From contig NZ_RQVJ01000005.1 in the NCBI RefSeq assembly GCF_003999875.1, forward strand, positions 1 through 64,000: 64,000 bases of DNA, read 5' to 3'. This stretch comes from Veillonella sp. 3310. Lineage in GTDB: Bacteria; Bacillota; Negativicutes; Veillonellales; Veillonellaceae. The notes beneath the pieces were generated by a model. It did no database searches. It was not told where the DNA came from and was given only the letters and a program-made list of their open reading frames with translations. This document shows positions 28,301-35,600 of the stretch, piece by piece. Within the stretch, counting starts at the first letter, position 1. Each line of letters opens with the position of its first letter. The position numbers and the translations under genes are program-made.

Positions 28301-29857
28301 TTTAGCAAAATCAACTGGAGCTGTGTCCATAGGAAGACCAGTCAATACTTCATACGCATCAGCTACTGTTCCTGTAGTTGGAGTCGTACCAGCAAAACTA
28401 TATTCCCGGTTTACCGGTTTACCATTGATTTTTTCAGTTACGGTTTTTTTCACAACCTGTCCATTATCTTTTTGGAACTTTGTAGTTTGAGCCGCTGCAG
28501 AGGCAATATTCGCACCACCGATCATGATGGAGGAGTCACCTTGTGCATTCGTAGCACGACCCATAGCAATGGCGCCATCTTTACCAGTAGCTTTCGCTTG
28601 GTAACCTAAAGCAATATCACCATAGTCCGCCCAAGATGCTGTACCACCTGCTAAGGCATAGGCACCATTCGCTACGGAACCCATACCGATAGCTACTGCA
28701 GCTTCTGCATTTGGTTGTACCGTAGAACCAGCACCGATAGCTGTAGCACCAAAAGCACCCATACGAACTACGGAGTTAGTACCGATAGCTGTACCCAAAG
28801 CTGTTGTGGAATGGGCTTCCATACCGATAACAACAGAACCAGATTGACCATACGTAGATTTATAAGCCGTTGGCATATCACGACCTACAAGGTTTTTGTA
28901 TTGTCCTGCTACTGTTGCTTTACTTTCCGTGTATGCTAAGTTATAGTCATCAATGGTATTTACATTCGTTTTATTCACTGCATCATCTGTGACAACTTGA
29001 TATTTATTACCACGCAACGCATCTGTATCATTACCACCTAAGGCAACTACACCATCACCAGCAACTACCTGTCCACCGATAGCAATAGATTGATCACCAA
29101 TAGCACGAGCTTCTACGCCAATCGCAGTACCTTCATTGATATGATTTTTACGATAGAATGTTAAATTATTATTTACATTCCCCCCTTGTAATGCTGCTTT
29201 CGTATCTGCAGGAGCCTTCTCATCTAAACCATAACCAGCTTTAACAAGCACCTCGGCATTATTATCTGCATTTGTATTATTGTTCACTAGTTTTCGATTG
29301 TTAGCTGGATCTACAATCACACCCGCACCAGCTTGTAAACCAATTGCTGTAGAGGCGTTCAAACGGTATTCACCATTTTGACCAAATGCTGTATAGGCAC
29401 CACGACCAACCACTGTGTTAGGACGTTCTCCCTTGCCAGATCCCTCACTGAATGCATCACGGCCAATAACTACAGTACCTTCCGCAACTTTATCTGTGAT
29501 TTTGGCATTTTTACCAATGACAATACTAGTATGACCTTGTACTTTTGTATCAGTACCAATCGCAATCGTATCTTGACCATTAGTATTTGTTGCCCCTTTA
29601 CCTATAGCGATAGCACGTGCCTGATTCGCATTTGCCCCTTGACCAAGAGCAACCGCATCGGCACTTCCTGTCCCTGCATCATTAACAGCCCCTACATTTT
29701 GCATCACTGTAGGGCTTACTGCCATAGCCATAGCCGCTGTAGTCATCACAATCGCTTTTGCTTTATTACGACCTACACGCTTTGCTAATTCAGATACTAC
29801 TACATAGCATCCCTTAGTTTTGTTCCAAACTACTTTATATACATGATTCAATCCCAT
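19391..29857 (-). CDS. Giant trimeric autotransporter adhesin (YadA/Hep_Hag type), 3488 aa
   Basis: Starts with an extended signal peptide region (MGLNHVYKVVWNKTKGCYVV) and a hydrophobic core (AIVMTTAAMAMAVSPTV). Residues from about 60 to 660 carry YadA-head repeats (AIAIGKGA, TAIGLQAG, SVALGVGA). A very long stalk follows, made of recurring modules (NNAATV[SG]D, DTVNFVNG, GKPVSKIGDKYYPV). The YadA membrane anchor is near 3360-3429 (MAGVGAYKGEAALALGIAHY to VSWKF). Unlike typical YadA proteins, 59 further residues follow, with a coiled coil (DKVSALEAQNQVQKDEINNL). The trimer would be displayed on the outer membrane and mediate adhesion or co-aggregation. Confidence 0.93.
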   Translation of the reverse strand: MGLNHVYKVVWNKTKGCYVVVSELAKRVGRNKAKAIVMTTAAMAMAVSPTVMQNVGAVNDAGTGSADAVALGQGANANQARAIAIGKGATNTNGQDTIAIGTDTKVQGHTSIVIGKNAKITDKVAEGTVVIGRDAFSEGSGKGERPNTVVGRGAYTAFGQNGEYRLNASTAIGLQAGAGVIVDPANNRKLVNNNTNADNNAEVLVKAGYGLDEKAPADTKAALQGGNVNNNLTFYRKNHINEGTAIGVEARAIGDQSIAIGGQVVAGDGVVALGGNDTDALRGNKYQVVTDDAVNKTNVNTIDDYNLAYTESKATVAGQYKNLVGRDMPTAYKSTYGQSGSVVIGMEAHSTTALGTAIGTNSVVRMGAFGATAIGAGSTVQPNAEAAVAIGMGSVANGAYALAGGTASWADYGDIALGYQAKATGKDGAIAMGRATNAQGDSSIMIGGANIASAAAQTTKFQKDNGQVVKKTVTEKINGKPVNREYSFAGTTPTTGTVADAYEVLTGLPMDTAPVDFAKNKNGHASTSLGVHALSKGDLSTAIGAGARSNEIGSVALGVGAHATRQNAVAIGTGSTTDLVGSRQLSVSYDKDGNIVDDNSPNKAYTFNWAGGTNTAEGDVVSFGSSGAERQLKNVAAGRVADDSTDAINGSQLNSISKKLATGWNIAGDPKTKVAGIGTDDQVNFVNGNGTTVTVTKQEEVKNGNTVTTAKGANVKFDVKAADGSITSNANGISVNTDDATIGKTSDGKLKANTGTINTGNDGKAAPNTGDENKLATVNTVVDAVNNAAWKATAGSVDNGTETGKSEEKIKAGDLVTFKAGDNLAIKQDGKNFIYSLKPELTGLTSAGFKNAAGDTTVINGNGMTITPKDTPANQVSLTKDGLDNGGKTIKNVTSGLTNYPAGTPKEGLVDLSKPATGAPAVPDTTAATVGDLRNMGWVVSSDKTTGELTKAYTAQVKNADEVKFVGEGGVTVSGKTENGIRTITVKAEAQEMPEQPVSYTTADGTKVYPVKDANGNVTYHTTPDGKGTEIPKENVIASINGPEGTKAPTTLSNVAGNLDGAKKDTQAPTTEHAPVNTKDAAASNYVNPNNAATVGDVLNAGWNLQNNGTAKDFVKPYDTVNFVNGANTTAVVTTSADGTTSDVTYNVTGLPVTYTDKDGKPVSKIGDKYYPVNEKGQPITPDGKPAVKTNAEGKPVAEDGTVIEPVDTTKPLKTALVNPTPAGDKTNTTDPTALNNVTSGLNKYGDTVDGAQVPGSTPANNGLVDLSKPADGSEPKVSDNTAATVGDLRNMGWIVSSDKTTGSLDTPYTATVKNANEVKFVGEGTATVSGKTDDNGVRTITVKVDDQAAANNAVSPVVYTDENGDRVYPTGEKDPQGNPIFKKNPNGTGDTVTGPVKTSINGPKGTKTPATLDNVKHNLPTVNDTDKNASDVDGNPIDGKNNTAAPITAADAADLLNPTKDGQPNPKFAGNNAATVSDVLNAGWNLQNNGEARDFVKPYDTVNFVNGANTTAVVTTNEDGTTSNVTYNVTGLPVTFTDKDGKPVSKIGDKYYPVNEKGQPVTPDGKPAVKTNEEGKPVTADGTVIEPIDTKANPLQSNLVNPNVENTKEKPNNQTTSPTQLGNVANGANTFDPVDGKKLGNDGKWYNAADVLPNGQPKENVQPVAKPENVGKAGLIDFSNSNPNNAATVGDLQNLGWIVSAEGNNYSDQVRNANEVKFVGEGTATVTGKTDENGVRTITVKVDDQVSTNNAQTPVVYTDKDGKKVYPIKGDDGTVTYHTTPNGKGDNDEVVPNNNVVTSINGPEGTTSPTELKNVKNNIPAVNDADKKVTNPDGTEKGTAGDVNNINKAPLTATEAADLLNPTKDGKPNPNFAGNNAATVSDVLNAGWNLQNNGEARDFVKPFDTVNFVNGGNTTAVVTTAADGTTSDVTFNVTGLPITYTTADGKPVSKVGDKFYPVNEKGEPVSEAGNPVVGKNDDGDLVDKDGNVIKPIDTAKDPLKSNLVNPNVANSEAAPNNQTTTPTTLNNVKSNLPTVNDADKKAYDVDGNPIDGKNNTAAPITAADAADLLNPTKDGKPNPKFAGNNAATVSDVLNAGWNLQNNGTAKDFVKPYDTVNFVDGANTTAVVTTNEDGTTSNVTYNVTGLPVTFTDKDGKPVSKIGDKYYPVNEKGQPVTPDGKPAVKTNAEGKPVTEDGTVIEPIDTKTNPLQSNLVNPNVENTKEKPNNQTTSPTQLGNVANGANTFDPVDGKKLGNDGKWYNAADVLPNGQPKENVQPVEKPENVGKAGLIDFSNSNPNNAATVGDLQNLGWIVSAEGNKYSDQVRNANEVKFVGEGTASVTGKTDENGVRTITVKVDDQVSTNNAQTPVNYTNKDGKKVYPVKDENGNVTYHTTPDGKGKGDETVPAGDVITSLNGPEGTTTPTTLNNVKNNIPAVNDADKKVTNPDGTEKGTAGDVNNINKAPLTATEAADLLNPTKDGKPNPNFAGNNAATVSDVLNAGWNLQNNGEARDFVKPFDTVNFVNGGNTTAVVTTAADGTTSDVTFNVTGLPITYTTADGKPVSKVGDKFYPVNEKGQPIGPDGKPAVKTAPNGDLLDKAGNVIQPIDTAKNPLKSNMVNPNVANTAGAPNNQTTTPTQLGNVANGAETFKPADDVKLANDGKWYNAADVKPNGAPKTAEENNGKEPTPVANPLSTKNKAGDILEKGNDGNWYKASDLENGEPKPNVDAQTPVVKPDNTEKAGLVNFENSNPNNAATVGDLQNLGFVVAAHDNGYVEQMRNANKVEFKGSNGVQITGKTLKDGTREITVALKEGRVTNDVIITNADGTETHAVRGEDGKIYTKDPKTGKATKTEITIAPTDTVTNDGNAYVTGNSVATAIQKSGWNIGIGSTDKAFSEKAKTYERVNPKDNVKYVNGANTTVSMAVDAAKDRDGTTVTTTYVKVDVNRDLHIDSVTTGGPAKDKDGNPLKLVDGKYYPENALVEDGKVYPAGTTFIDGKAYPANTVMIDGKAYPAGSAKDPKTNAIVKDGQPAPEVQPVTPLTATDVANVAPGKDGAMTVKDAKGNDGVSAKAKDGKGTLTLKDAGKDGKDASQVNISTAKAPADLENTPKDAVRANDGNWYAPADVTVEVKDGKTVVTPKAGKTPIPNAPTMDRIQYTGTDGKPRNVATMDDGLRFVGDDGETISKPLNSTMEFTGGNRENGKPVAKADTTTGNIGVFHDNGKLSIQLAKDLEKMSSAHFENPDGTSTKITGNGVSITPETAILKDPKTKKPILDKDGNPKVDPTKIVSFGAPTIVRDEKGNPVVNEKGEPVMKSNISAGGQVISNVAPGVADTDAVNVSQLKGVANNINMRMNRMGAQAAAMGALRHLQYDPLEPTTIMAGVGAYKGEAALALGIAHYKNESTLFHAGASIGSRGDELMANAGVSWKFGSRADETAVKDTFRQGPISSSYTLQDKVSALEAQNQVQKDEINNLKAQLAEVLQYVKKG
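22090..25767 (-). repeat. Two tandem copies of a 1839-bp (613-codon) super-repeat inside the adhesin gene
   Basis: Sequence near 22221 recurs at 24060, that near 22682 at 24521, and that near 23406 at 25245, each exactly 1839 bp apart and long stretches nearly identical. 1839 is a multiple of 3, so gain or loss of a unit keeps the frame. The outer limits are approximate. Confidence 0.8.
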
Positions 29858-30648
29858 ATATACTTCTCCTTCTCTGTACTGCTTGTACGAACATTACATC
29901 TAACTTGTGTTTTATTTCTATATACTACACTCATTACTCATTCAGTATTGTTACAGCATAGCAAAATATTTCAAATCGACTCATATCGTATACTCAGATA
30001 CCATATTGCGTAAAAGAATATAGAAAGATGATTCTTATATCAAACCATAACAAACTAAAAATAAACCTTAGTCTCCCAAAGGTCCTTTCGTGGAAAGCAA
30101 TATTTATACACGAACCATACACACTACATATATTTGTTAGCCACGACCTAGCAAATAATTTATTGTGTAAATCTAGTTCAAATTATTTCGATATCATTAT
30201 ACATGAATTTGTATACATTATCAACCACCAGTTTAAAAATCTTTCACATTTTATCTGCAATCTATAGAATAACAGTATTCTTACTATCTACGACTACCTT
30301 CATTTGCTATTTATATATTGCATATCAATTCATATAAACTTTAATTTTATGTATAAATCATTAGTTTTAAGCAATAATTCGCATTTTTATTCCTAAATAA
30401 AATTAGACATCAACAGATATGTATTATTACATCCCAAGCTAACAATTTTACGATATTTATTCAAAATATTTATAATTAAATTATTGTGTATATTATTGTA
30501 GAAGAATTTAGATGTTACATTTCCTATCTACTAAAATTTCTCCATTTATTTGCACAATTAAAATTCACACAACTCATTGTATGCCACACTCAAAAAAATG
30601 TGTATTTATATATTTTAAGTAAAAAGACAATTGTTACTACCTCTTCCC
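29858..30648. other. AT-rich gap upstream of the adhesin gene
   Basis: About 790 bp with very low GC. The 100 bp next to the adhesin hold its ribosome site (agaaggag) and a probable promoter (tagtatata). The rest has only short open frames without ribosome sites or recognisable products; a 79-codon frame at 30028-30267 is judged to be chance. Long AT-rich upstream regions are often regulatory, but no motif stands out. Confidence 0.5.
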
Positions 30649-30865
30649 ACTCTGAGGAACACCATTACGAGTAGTAGCCTTTGTGGCATTCCTTACTATC
30701 TAACTTACACAAATGCAAAAGACCGCAACGTGCTCCTGAACAAACCTACCGTAGGATCAGTTTGAGAAGGAGTATGTTGCGGTCTTTCCTTTATCTTATT
30801 TAGTTACGAACGCCACAAGGCTACATAGCGTCACAAGTGACGACACATAGCAGAACAAGTGACGA
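30649..30865 (+). repeat. Family A repeat with alternative apical loop
   Basis: Left end gaggaacaccattacgagta; hairpin 30718-30787 with arms AAAGACCGCAAC/GTTGCGGTCTTT, internal G-A next to the variant apex ctaccgtaggatca; right end aacgccacaaggctacatag followed by cgtcacaagtgacg. It leads directly into toxin-antitoxin module 3. Confidence 0.8.
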
Positions 30866-30888
30866 TTGTATTTGATAGCAAACTATGC

Positions 30889-31019
30889 TATACTTGGGGT
30901 ATCAAAAAGAGAGCCATTAACGTGCGGTTAGCGTTAGGCTCATCTCAAAGACTACGAACTGATGATGCCTAACGTGTATAAGTACTGGTTATACTTATTT
31001 TTACGTTAGGCATTTTCAT
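30889..31019 (+). ncRNA. Antisense RNA of holin-like module 3, with promoter
   Basis: TATACT (30889-30894) gives an RNA from about 30901, with a gagcc/ggctc first hairpin and a terminator hairpin based on gcctaacg..cgttaggc. Same plan as the other three modules. Since the facing toxin frame has lost its start codon, this may be an orphan antitoxin. Confidence 0.5.
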
Positions 31020-31022
31020 TGT

Positions 31023-31112
31023 CTATTTAAATAGATCTTTAAATAGGTCAATGATACTTACTATTACAGAAATTAGATAAAGCAATAAAGTATACTTTTC
31101 ATACTTTCTCCT
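31023..31112 (-). pseudogene. Holin-like toxin, module 3, start codon lost
   Basis: The frame homologous to the other toxins reads RRKYEKYTLL..SIIDLFKDLFK, but the ATG position holds AGG (31112) although the ribosome site ggaggaggtg is intact. The C terminus carries a short duplication (DLFKDLFK). The next ATG is in another frame and makes only 9 residues. Probably a dead toxin. Confidence 0.6.
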
Positions 31113-31232
31113 AGTATCACCTCCTCCTATACTAGGAAGAGACAAGCCTAACTCACGTTAGTAACTCTCTTACAATCATTATATATCAAAATATATAATA
31201 TGTGAAATAATAACATTACGAATACTATTTTG

Positions 31233-31263
31233 GTGAACGCCATTACGAGTCATAGCATTTGTA
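31233..31263 (+). repeat. Fragment of a family A left end
   Basis: Only gtgaacgccattacgagtca and a few more bases remain, joined directly to the antitoxin promoter of module 4. Confidence 0.6.
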
Positions 31264-31282
31264 ATATTTCTATAACCTGTGC

Positions 31283-31410
31283 TATAATTAAACCAACAAA
31301 AGAAGAGCCATTGACGTCTGCTAGCGTTAGGCCCATCTCAGAAATTCTAAAAGTGAAATTTGCCTAACGTGTTAAGGTGTGCTAGACCTTATACGTTAGG
31401 CTTTTTCATT
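31283..31410 (+). ncRNA. Antisense RNA (antitoxin) of holin-like module 4, with promoter
   Basis: TATAAT (31283-31288) gives an RNA from about 31295, with the usual first hairpin and a terminator hairpin (gcctaacg..cgttaggc, then tttttcatt). It overlaps the convergent toxin mRNA. Confidence 0.55.
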
Positions 31411-31412
31411 GT

Positions 31413-31490
31413 CTACTTAAGTAGATCAATGAGCTGAATTGCTAAACTAGCAATAGAAATCATCAAAGAGATTTTTTCATACTTAGTCAT
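31413..31490 (-). CDS. Holin-like type I toxin peptide, module 4 (25 aa)
   Basis: MTKYEKISLM..IQLIDLLK, differing from module 2 at only a few residues. ATG 31490 lies behind gggaggaggtgg. Its 5' UTR (gttaggctcatctc) can pair with gagatgggcctaac at the 3' end of the same mRNA with one G-U, so the pairing survives sequence change. Hol_Tox-like by pattern; toxicity inferred. Confidence 0.65.
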   Translation of the reverse strand: MTKYEKISLMISIASLAIQLIDLLK

Positions 31491-31651
31491 AGCAACCACC
31501 TCCTCCCATACTAGGAAGAGATGAGCCTAACAATACGTCAATGACTCTTGCATTTTTTATTATAACATAATTTATTCGTACTGTTTATATAAACCTAATA
31601 CCATAATAATCAGCAAACTAAGCAAATCACAAGTTTGCAAATGACACTATT

Positions 31652-31961
31652 CCCTGAGGAACGCCATTACAAGTAGTAAGCCTTTGTGACATTCCTTTAC
31701 TACCTAAATCAAACAAACACAAGAAGAGCACGATGTGCCCCGAACAAACTAAGACTAAGTCACGTTCACTTGTATCATAATTGCATCCACTGTAAAAAGA
31801 GCACGGCATGTTCCTGAAGAAACATTATGAAATACCGTTTCTGAAGGAATGTGCCGTGCTCTTCATTTGCTATATATCATTAATTGAATGTGACAATCAT
31901 CAACAGGAGAGCACCGTGCGCTTCCCTTTGCCCTATGTAGTCACGAACGTCACAAGTGATG
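31652..31961 (+). repeat. Family A repeat, long nested form
   Basis: Left end aggaacgccattacaagtag; outer arms gagcac/gtgcgctt; middle arms gtcacgttca/tgaatgtgac; inner hairpin AAGAGCACGGCATGTTCCT..AGGAATGTGCCGTGCTCTT with loop ATTATGAAATACC; right end acgaacgtcacaagtgatga. A relic of an antitoxin promoter (ctataacctatgctataa) follows, and then the type III toxin gene. Confidence 0.8.
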
Positions 31962-31992
31962 ATTGTATTACATCTATAACCTATGCTATAAG

Positions 31993-32475
31993 TTATTTAT
32001 TTAATAACAAAAGTCGTTCAATTTCCAATACATTAGGGAAAATTAATCGCATCCCTTTTCTTTGTAAAGCTAAAACTTTACGAGCTTTCTTTTGTAATTC
32101 TCTTTCAAATCGACCGTCAACTCTGACAGGTTTTTTATAAAATCCATCTACGTATTCATTTTTAATATATAAGATACTAACTGGACACATATTCTGAATT
32201 AGAAAAGCCTTCTCATACCCAAGAACTTCCCCAAATAAAATATTGTCACATTTTCCATATTTATCAATCTTCGTATTATATATTTTCTGAAATTTATCTA
32301 CTTGCGATGAAAAAGGTATCATCCAATATAATTTAGTTGCTGTATCTAAAAAAGCATAAAAGCATGGTCTATCATGTAGCTGACCATCTATGGTTTCTTT
32401 ATTTTTCATTAAGTGTGGATCTGGAAAATCTATAAAGTATTGATCTTTTATATAATAAAAGTGACCTGTATTCAT
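31993..32475 (-). CDS. cptN: CptN/ToxN-like type III toxin (endoribonuclease)
   Basis: 160 residues: FYYIKDQYFIDFPDPHLM, HDRPCFYAFLDTATKLYW, MIPFSSQVDKFQKIY, ending RKGMRLIFPNVLEIERLL. This pattern matches my memory of the CptN family of type III toxins, RNases held inactive by a repeat RNA. The genetic layout agrees: a strong promoter, about two 46-nt RNA repeats and a terminator sit just upstream, then GGGAGGAG and ATG 32475. The gene symbol rests on recognition, not a search. Confidence 0.7.
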   Translation of the reverse strand: MNTGHFYYIKDQYFIDFPDPHLMKNKETIDGQLHDRPCFYAFLDTATKLYWMIPFSSQVDKFQKIYNTKIDKYGKCDNILFGEVLGYEKAFLIQNMCPVSILYIKNEYVDGFYKKPVRVDGRFERELQKKARKVLALQRKGMRLIFPNVLEIERLLLLNK

Positions 32476-32487
32476 AAACTCCTCCCT

Positions 32488-32520
32488 AAAAAATAGACCC
32501 CATTCTTTTGAATGGAGTCT
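32488..32520 (-). terminator. Terminator between antitoxin RNA repeats and the CptN-like gene
   Basis: On the minus strand AGACTCCATTC, a 4-nt loop, GAATGGGGTCT, then ATTTTTT. In type III systems such a leaky terminator sets a high ratio of antitoxin RNA to toxin mRNA. Confidence 0.85.
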
Positions 32521-32673
32521 AACTATTTGAGCTCGAACACTTATTGAGTCGCATATCGAGTAGCGACAACCATTTGAACTTAATCTTATTTTAGTTGCTT
32601 ATTAAGTAACAACAAATATTAGAGATACTAGTATCTCTAATAACAGTATACGCATTGAAAAAGATAAAGTCAA
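32521..32673 (-). ncRNA. CptI-like antitoxin RNA with about two 46-nt repeats, and its promoter
   Basis: Promoter TTGACT (32668-32673), 17-nt spacer, TATACT (32645-32650). The RNA starts near 32638 with a perfect hairpin (attagagata/tatctctaat). Two repeats follow with a 46-nt period. Repeat 1 (stem 32594-32613) uses GTTGT/GCAAC around a 10-nt loop; repeat 2 (32548-32567) uses GTCGC/GCGAC around a 10-nt loop. Both are followed by a tail ending TCAAAT. The stem changes are compensatory. About two repeats agrees with what I recall of CptI. Confidence 0.7.
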
Positions 32674-32693
32674 TAATAAAATCTATATCCTTC

Positions 32694-32967
32694 ACCTGAG
32701 GAACGCCGTTACGAGTAGTAGCCTTTGTGGCGTTCCTTTACTACCTAAATCACACAAACACAAGAAGAGCACCGTGTGCCCCGAACAAACTAAGACTAAG
32801 TCACGTTCACTTGTATCATAATTGCATCCACTGTAAAAAGAGCACGGCATGTTCCTGAAGAAACATTATGAAATACCGTTTCTGAAGGAATGTGCCGTGC
32901 TCTTCCCTTTGCACAAGTTAGCTATACGAACACCACAAGGCTACATAGCGTCACAAGTCCCGCCACA
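32694..32967 (+). repeat. Family A repeat, nested form lacking the 3' outer arm
   Basis: Left end nearly matches the 31652 copy, with an intact hairpin GGAACGCC..GGCGTTCC. The middle arm gtcacgttca is present but its partner is missing. Inner hairpin and loop are standard; right end accacaaggctacatagcgt. The intermediate structure shows how nested and simple forms relate. Confidence 0.8.
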
Positions 32968-33015
32968 AAAAGCCCCTAAAAGTAAATAGCCTTCTTTTCC
33001 TCCATGTATCATCTA

Positions 33016-33092
33016 CATAAAAAGCACGCAACATGCTCCTGAGCAAACATTATGAAATACCGTTTGTGAAGGAGTGTGTTGCGTGCTTTCCT
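33016..33092 (+). repeat. Family A hairpin only, downstream of ilvC
   Basis: Arms AAAGCACGCAACATGCTCCT and AGGAGTGTGTTGCGTGCTTT around the standard loop. The terminal repeats are missing. It lies 31 bp past the ilvC stop and probably acts as its transcription terminator. Confidence 0.75.
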
Positions 33093-33123
33093 TATGCTAC
33101 TTCATGATGGACATGAAGGCTAT

Positions 33124-34296
<1,173 letters not shown>

Positions 34297-35106
34297 TTAT
34301 GAAAGTACTTGTAACCAAGGTCGATCTTGGACCCAGGTTACTTTCACTGAAAGTCCATACAGTGCTGATAATATCTCATTGGTAATGACCTCATGTTTCG
34401 GCCCCGCTTGGAAGATTTTACCTTCTTTCAAGAGTGCCACATGGGTCACTGTGGGAAGAATTTCCTCGATTTGATGAGTCACATAGATGAACGGACACGG
34501 ACTATCCTGCGCCCCTTGTCGATTGAGATGGCGGAGCAATTGCTCTCGGCTCGGTACATCTAATCCATTGCATGGTTCATCCAAGATAAGTAAGTCTGGA
34601 CTCGTCATCAGTGCCCGGCCGATGAGGGCTCGTCGTTGTTCTCCTGTGGACAATACACCAAAATGACGATGTTGTAACTGTTGCAAGCCCATACTGGCTA
34701 GGACCGCATCACAGCGTTGTTCTTCTTCCTCTGTCACATCATGGTATATACCAATCGTTCCATGTGCTCCAGAGAGCAGAATTTGTCGCACTGTTTCGTC
34801 TCGCATGGTTCGCTCAAATTGCCCCAATGTAGAGCTGACGAATCCGATACGATCTTTTACGTCTTTCCACACGCATTGCCCAAAGGTATGTCCCAACACA
34901 CGGACCTCACCACGGGTAGCGCAGGTGTAGGCCATAATCATGCCCAACAAGGTGGACTTACCTGCCCCATTGAGACCCAGTAGCGCCCAGTTTTCCCCTG
35001 CTTTCACATGCCAATCTACACCTTGTAAAATCGCCTCTCCATTGCGTATGAAGGTAACACCTTCATAATGTAATAACTCACCTTGTTTTGCTTCTGGTAC
35101 AGCCAT
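34297..35106 (-). CDS. ABC transporter ATPase of unknown partner, inside the ilv operon
   Basis: About 269 residues from ATG 35106, which overlaps the ilvN stop as TAATG. It has Walker A GLNGAGKST, signature LSTGEQRRALIGRAL, Walker B LLILDEPCNGLD and switch His in YVTHQIEEI. The order and degenerate signature resemble YlmA/ModF-type lone ATPases. No permease or binding protein is adjacent. Its place between ilvN and ilvC suggests co-expression with branched-chain amino acid synthesis, but the substrate is unknown. Confidence 0.8.
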   Translation of the reverse strand: MAVPEAKQGELLHYEGVTFIRNGEAILQGVDWHVKAGENWALLGLNGAGKSTLLGMIMAYTCATRGEVRVLGHTFGQCVWKDVKDRIGFVSSTLGQFERTMRDETVRQILLSGAHGTIGIYHDVTEEEEQRCDAVLASMGLQQLQHRHFGVLSTGEQRRALIGRALMTSPDLLILDEPCNGLDVPSREQLLRHLNRQGAQDSPCPFIYVTHQIEEILPTVTHVALLKEGKIFQAGPKHEVITNEILSALYGLSVKVTWVQDRPWLQVLS

Positions 35107-35600
35107 TACATTTTTTCTCCACGGCTCATAGCGGTGCAACCTGTTTTCGCAATTTCCAAAATGCCATATTCTTTCATAATTTCTATGAAAGCATCTAGTT
35201 TCTGCGTTTCTCCTGTAATTTCTATGACGATAGAGCTAGGTCCTACATCAAGTACATTGCCACGGTACACATCCGCTAATTGGATGATTTGTGGTCGTAC
35301 AGACACGTCAGCTTTCACCTTGATGAGCATCAATTCACGGCGTACCACTTGCTCTGGAGAAAATACTTTTACCTTGATAGCATCTACTAATTTGTAGATT
35401 TGTTTTTGGATTTGATCCAACTGCACTTCGTCTGTTTCCACCGTTAAGGTAATCCGCGCTTGATCCTTAGGAATGGAAATACCCGATGTCATTTGGGTCA
35501 CAGAGTAGCCACGACGATTGAACAAGGAAAGGATTCTAGCCCCGATACCTGGTTTATTTTTTGTAATCACTAACACTTGGTGTTGTTGTACTTTACTCAT
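35106..35600 (-). CDS. ilvN: Acetolactate synthase small (regulatory) subunit
   Basis: 164 residues with two ACT-type domains; the N-terminal one contains LVITKNKPGIGARILSLFNR, the valine-binding region. It binds the catalytic subunit and gives feedback inhibition. It overlaps ilvB by 8 bp and the ABC ATPase start by 1 bp, so translation of all three is probably coupled. Confidence 0.95.
   Translation of the reverse strand: MSKVQQHQVLVITKNKPGIGARILSLFNRRGYSVTQMTSGISIPKDQARITLTVETDEVQLDQIQKQIYKLVDAIKVKVFSPEQVVRRELMLIKVKADVSVRPQIIQLADVYRGNVLDVGPSSIVIEITGETQKLDAFIEIMKEYGILEIAKTGCTAMSRGEKM

Noticed and set aside
30028-30267. 79-codon open frame in the AT-rich gap upstream of the adhesin
   Set aside because: No ribosome site, no recognisable motifs, and AT-rich sequence readily gives such frames with Ile/Asn/Lys/His bias.
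31808-32140. 110-codon plus-strand frame
   Set aside because: Begins in the repeat hairpin and continues antisense to the CptN-like gene.
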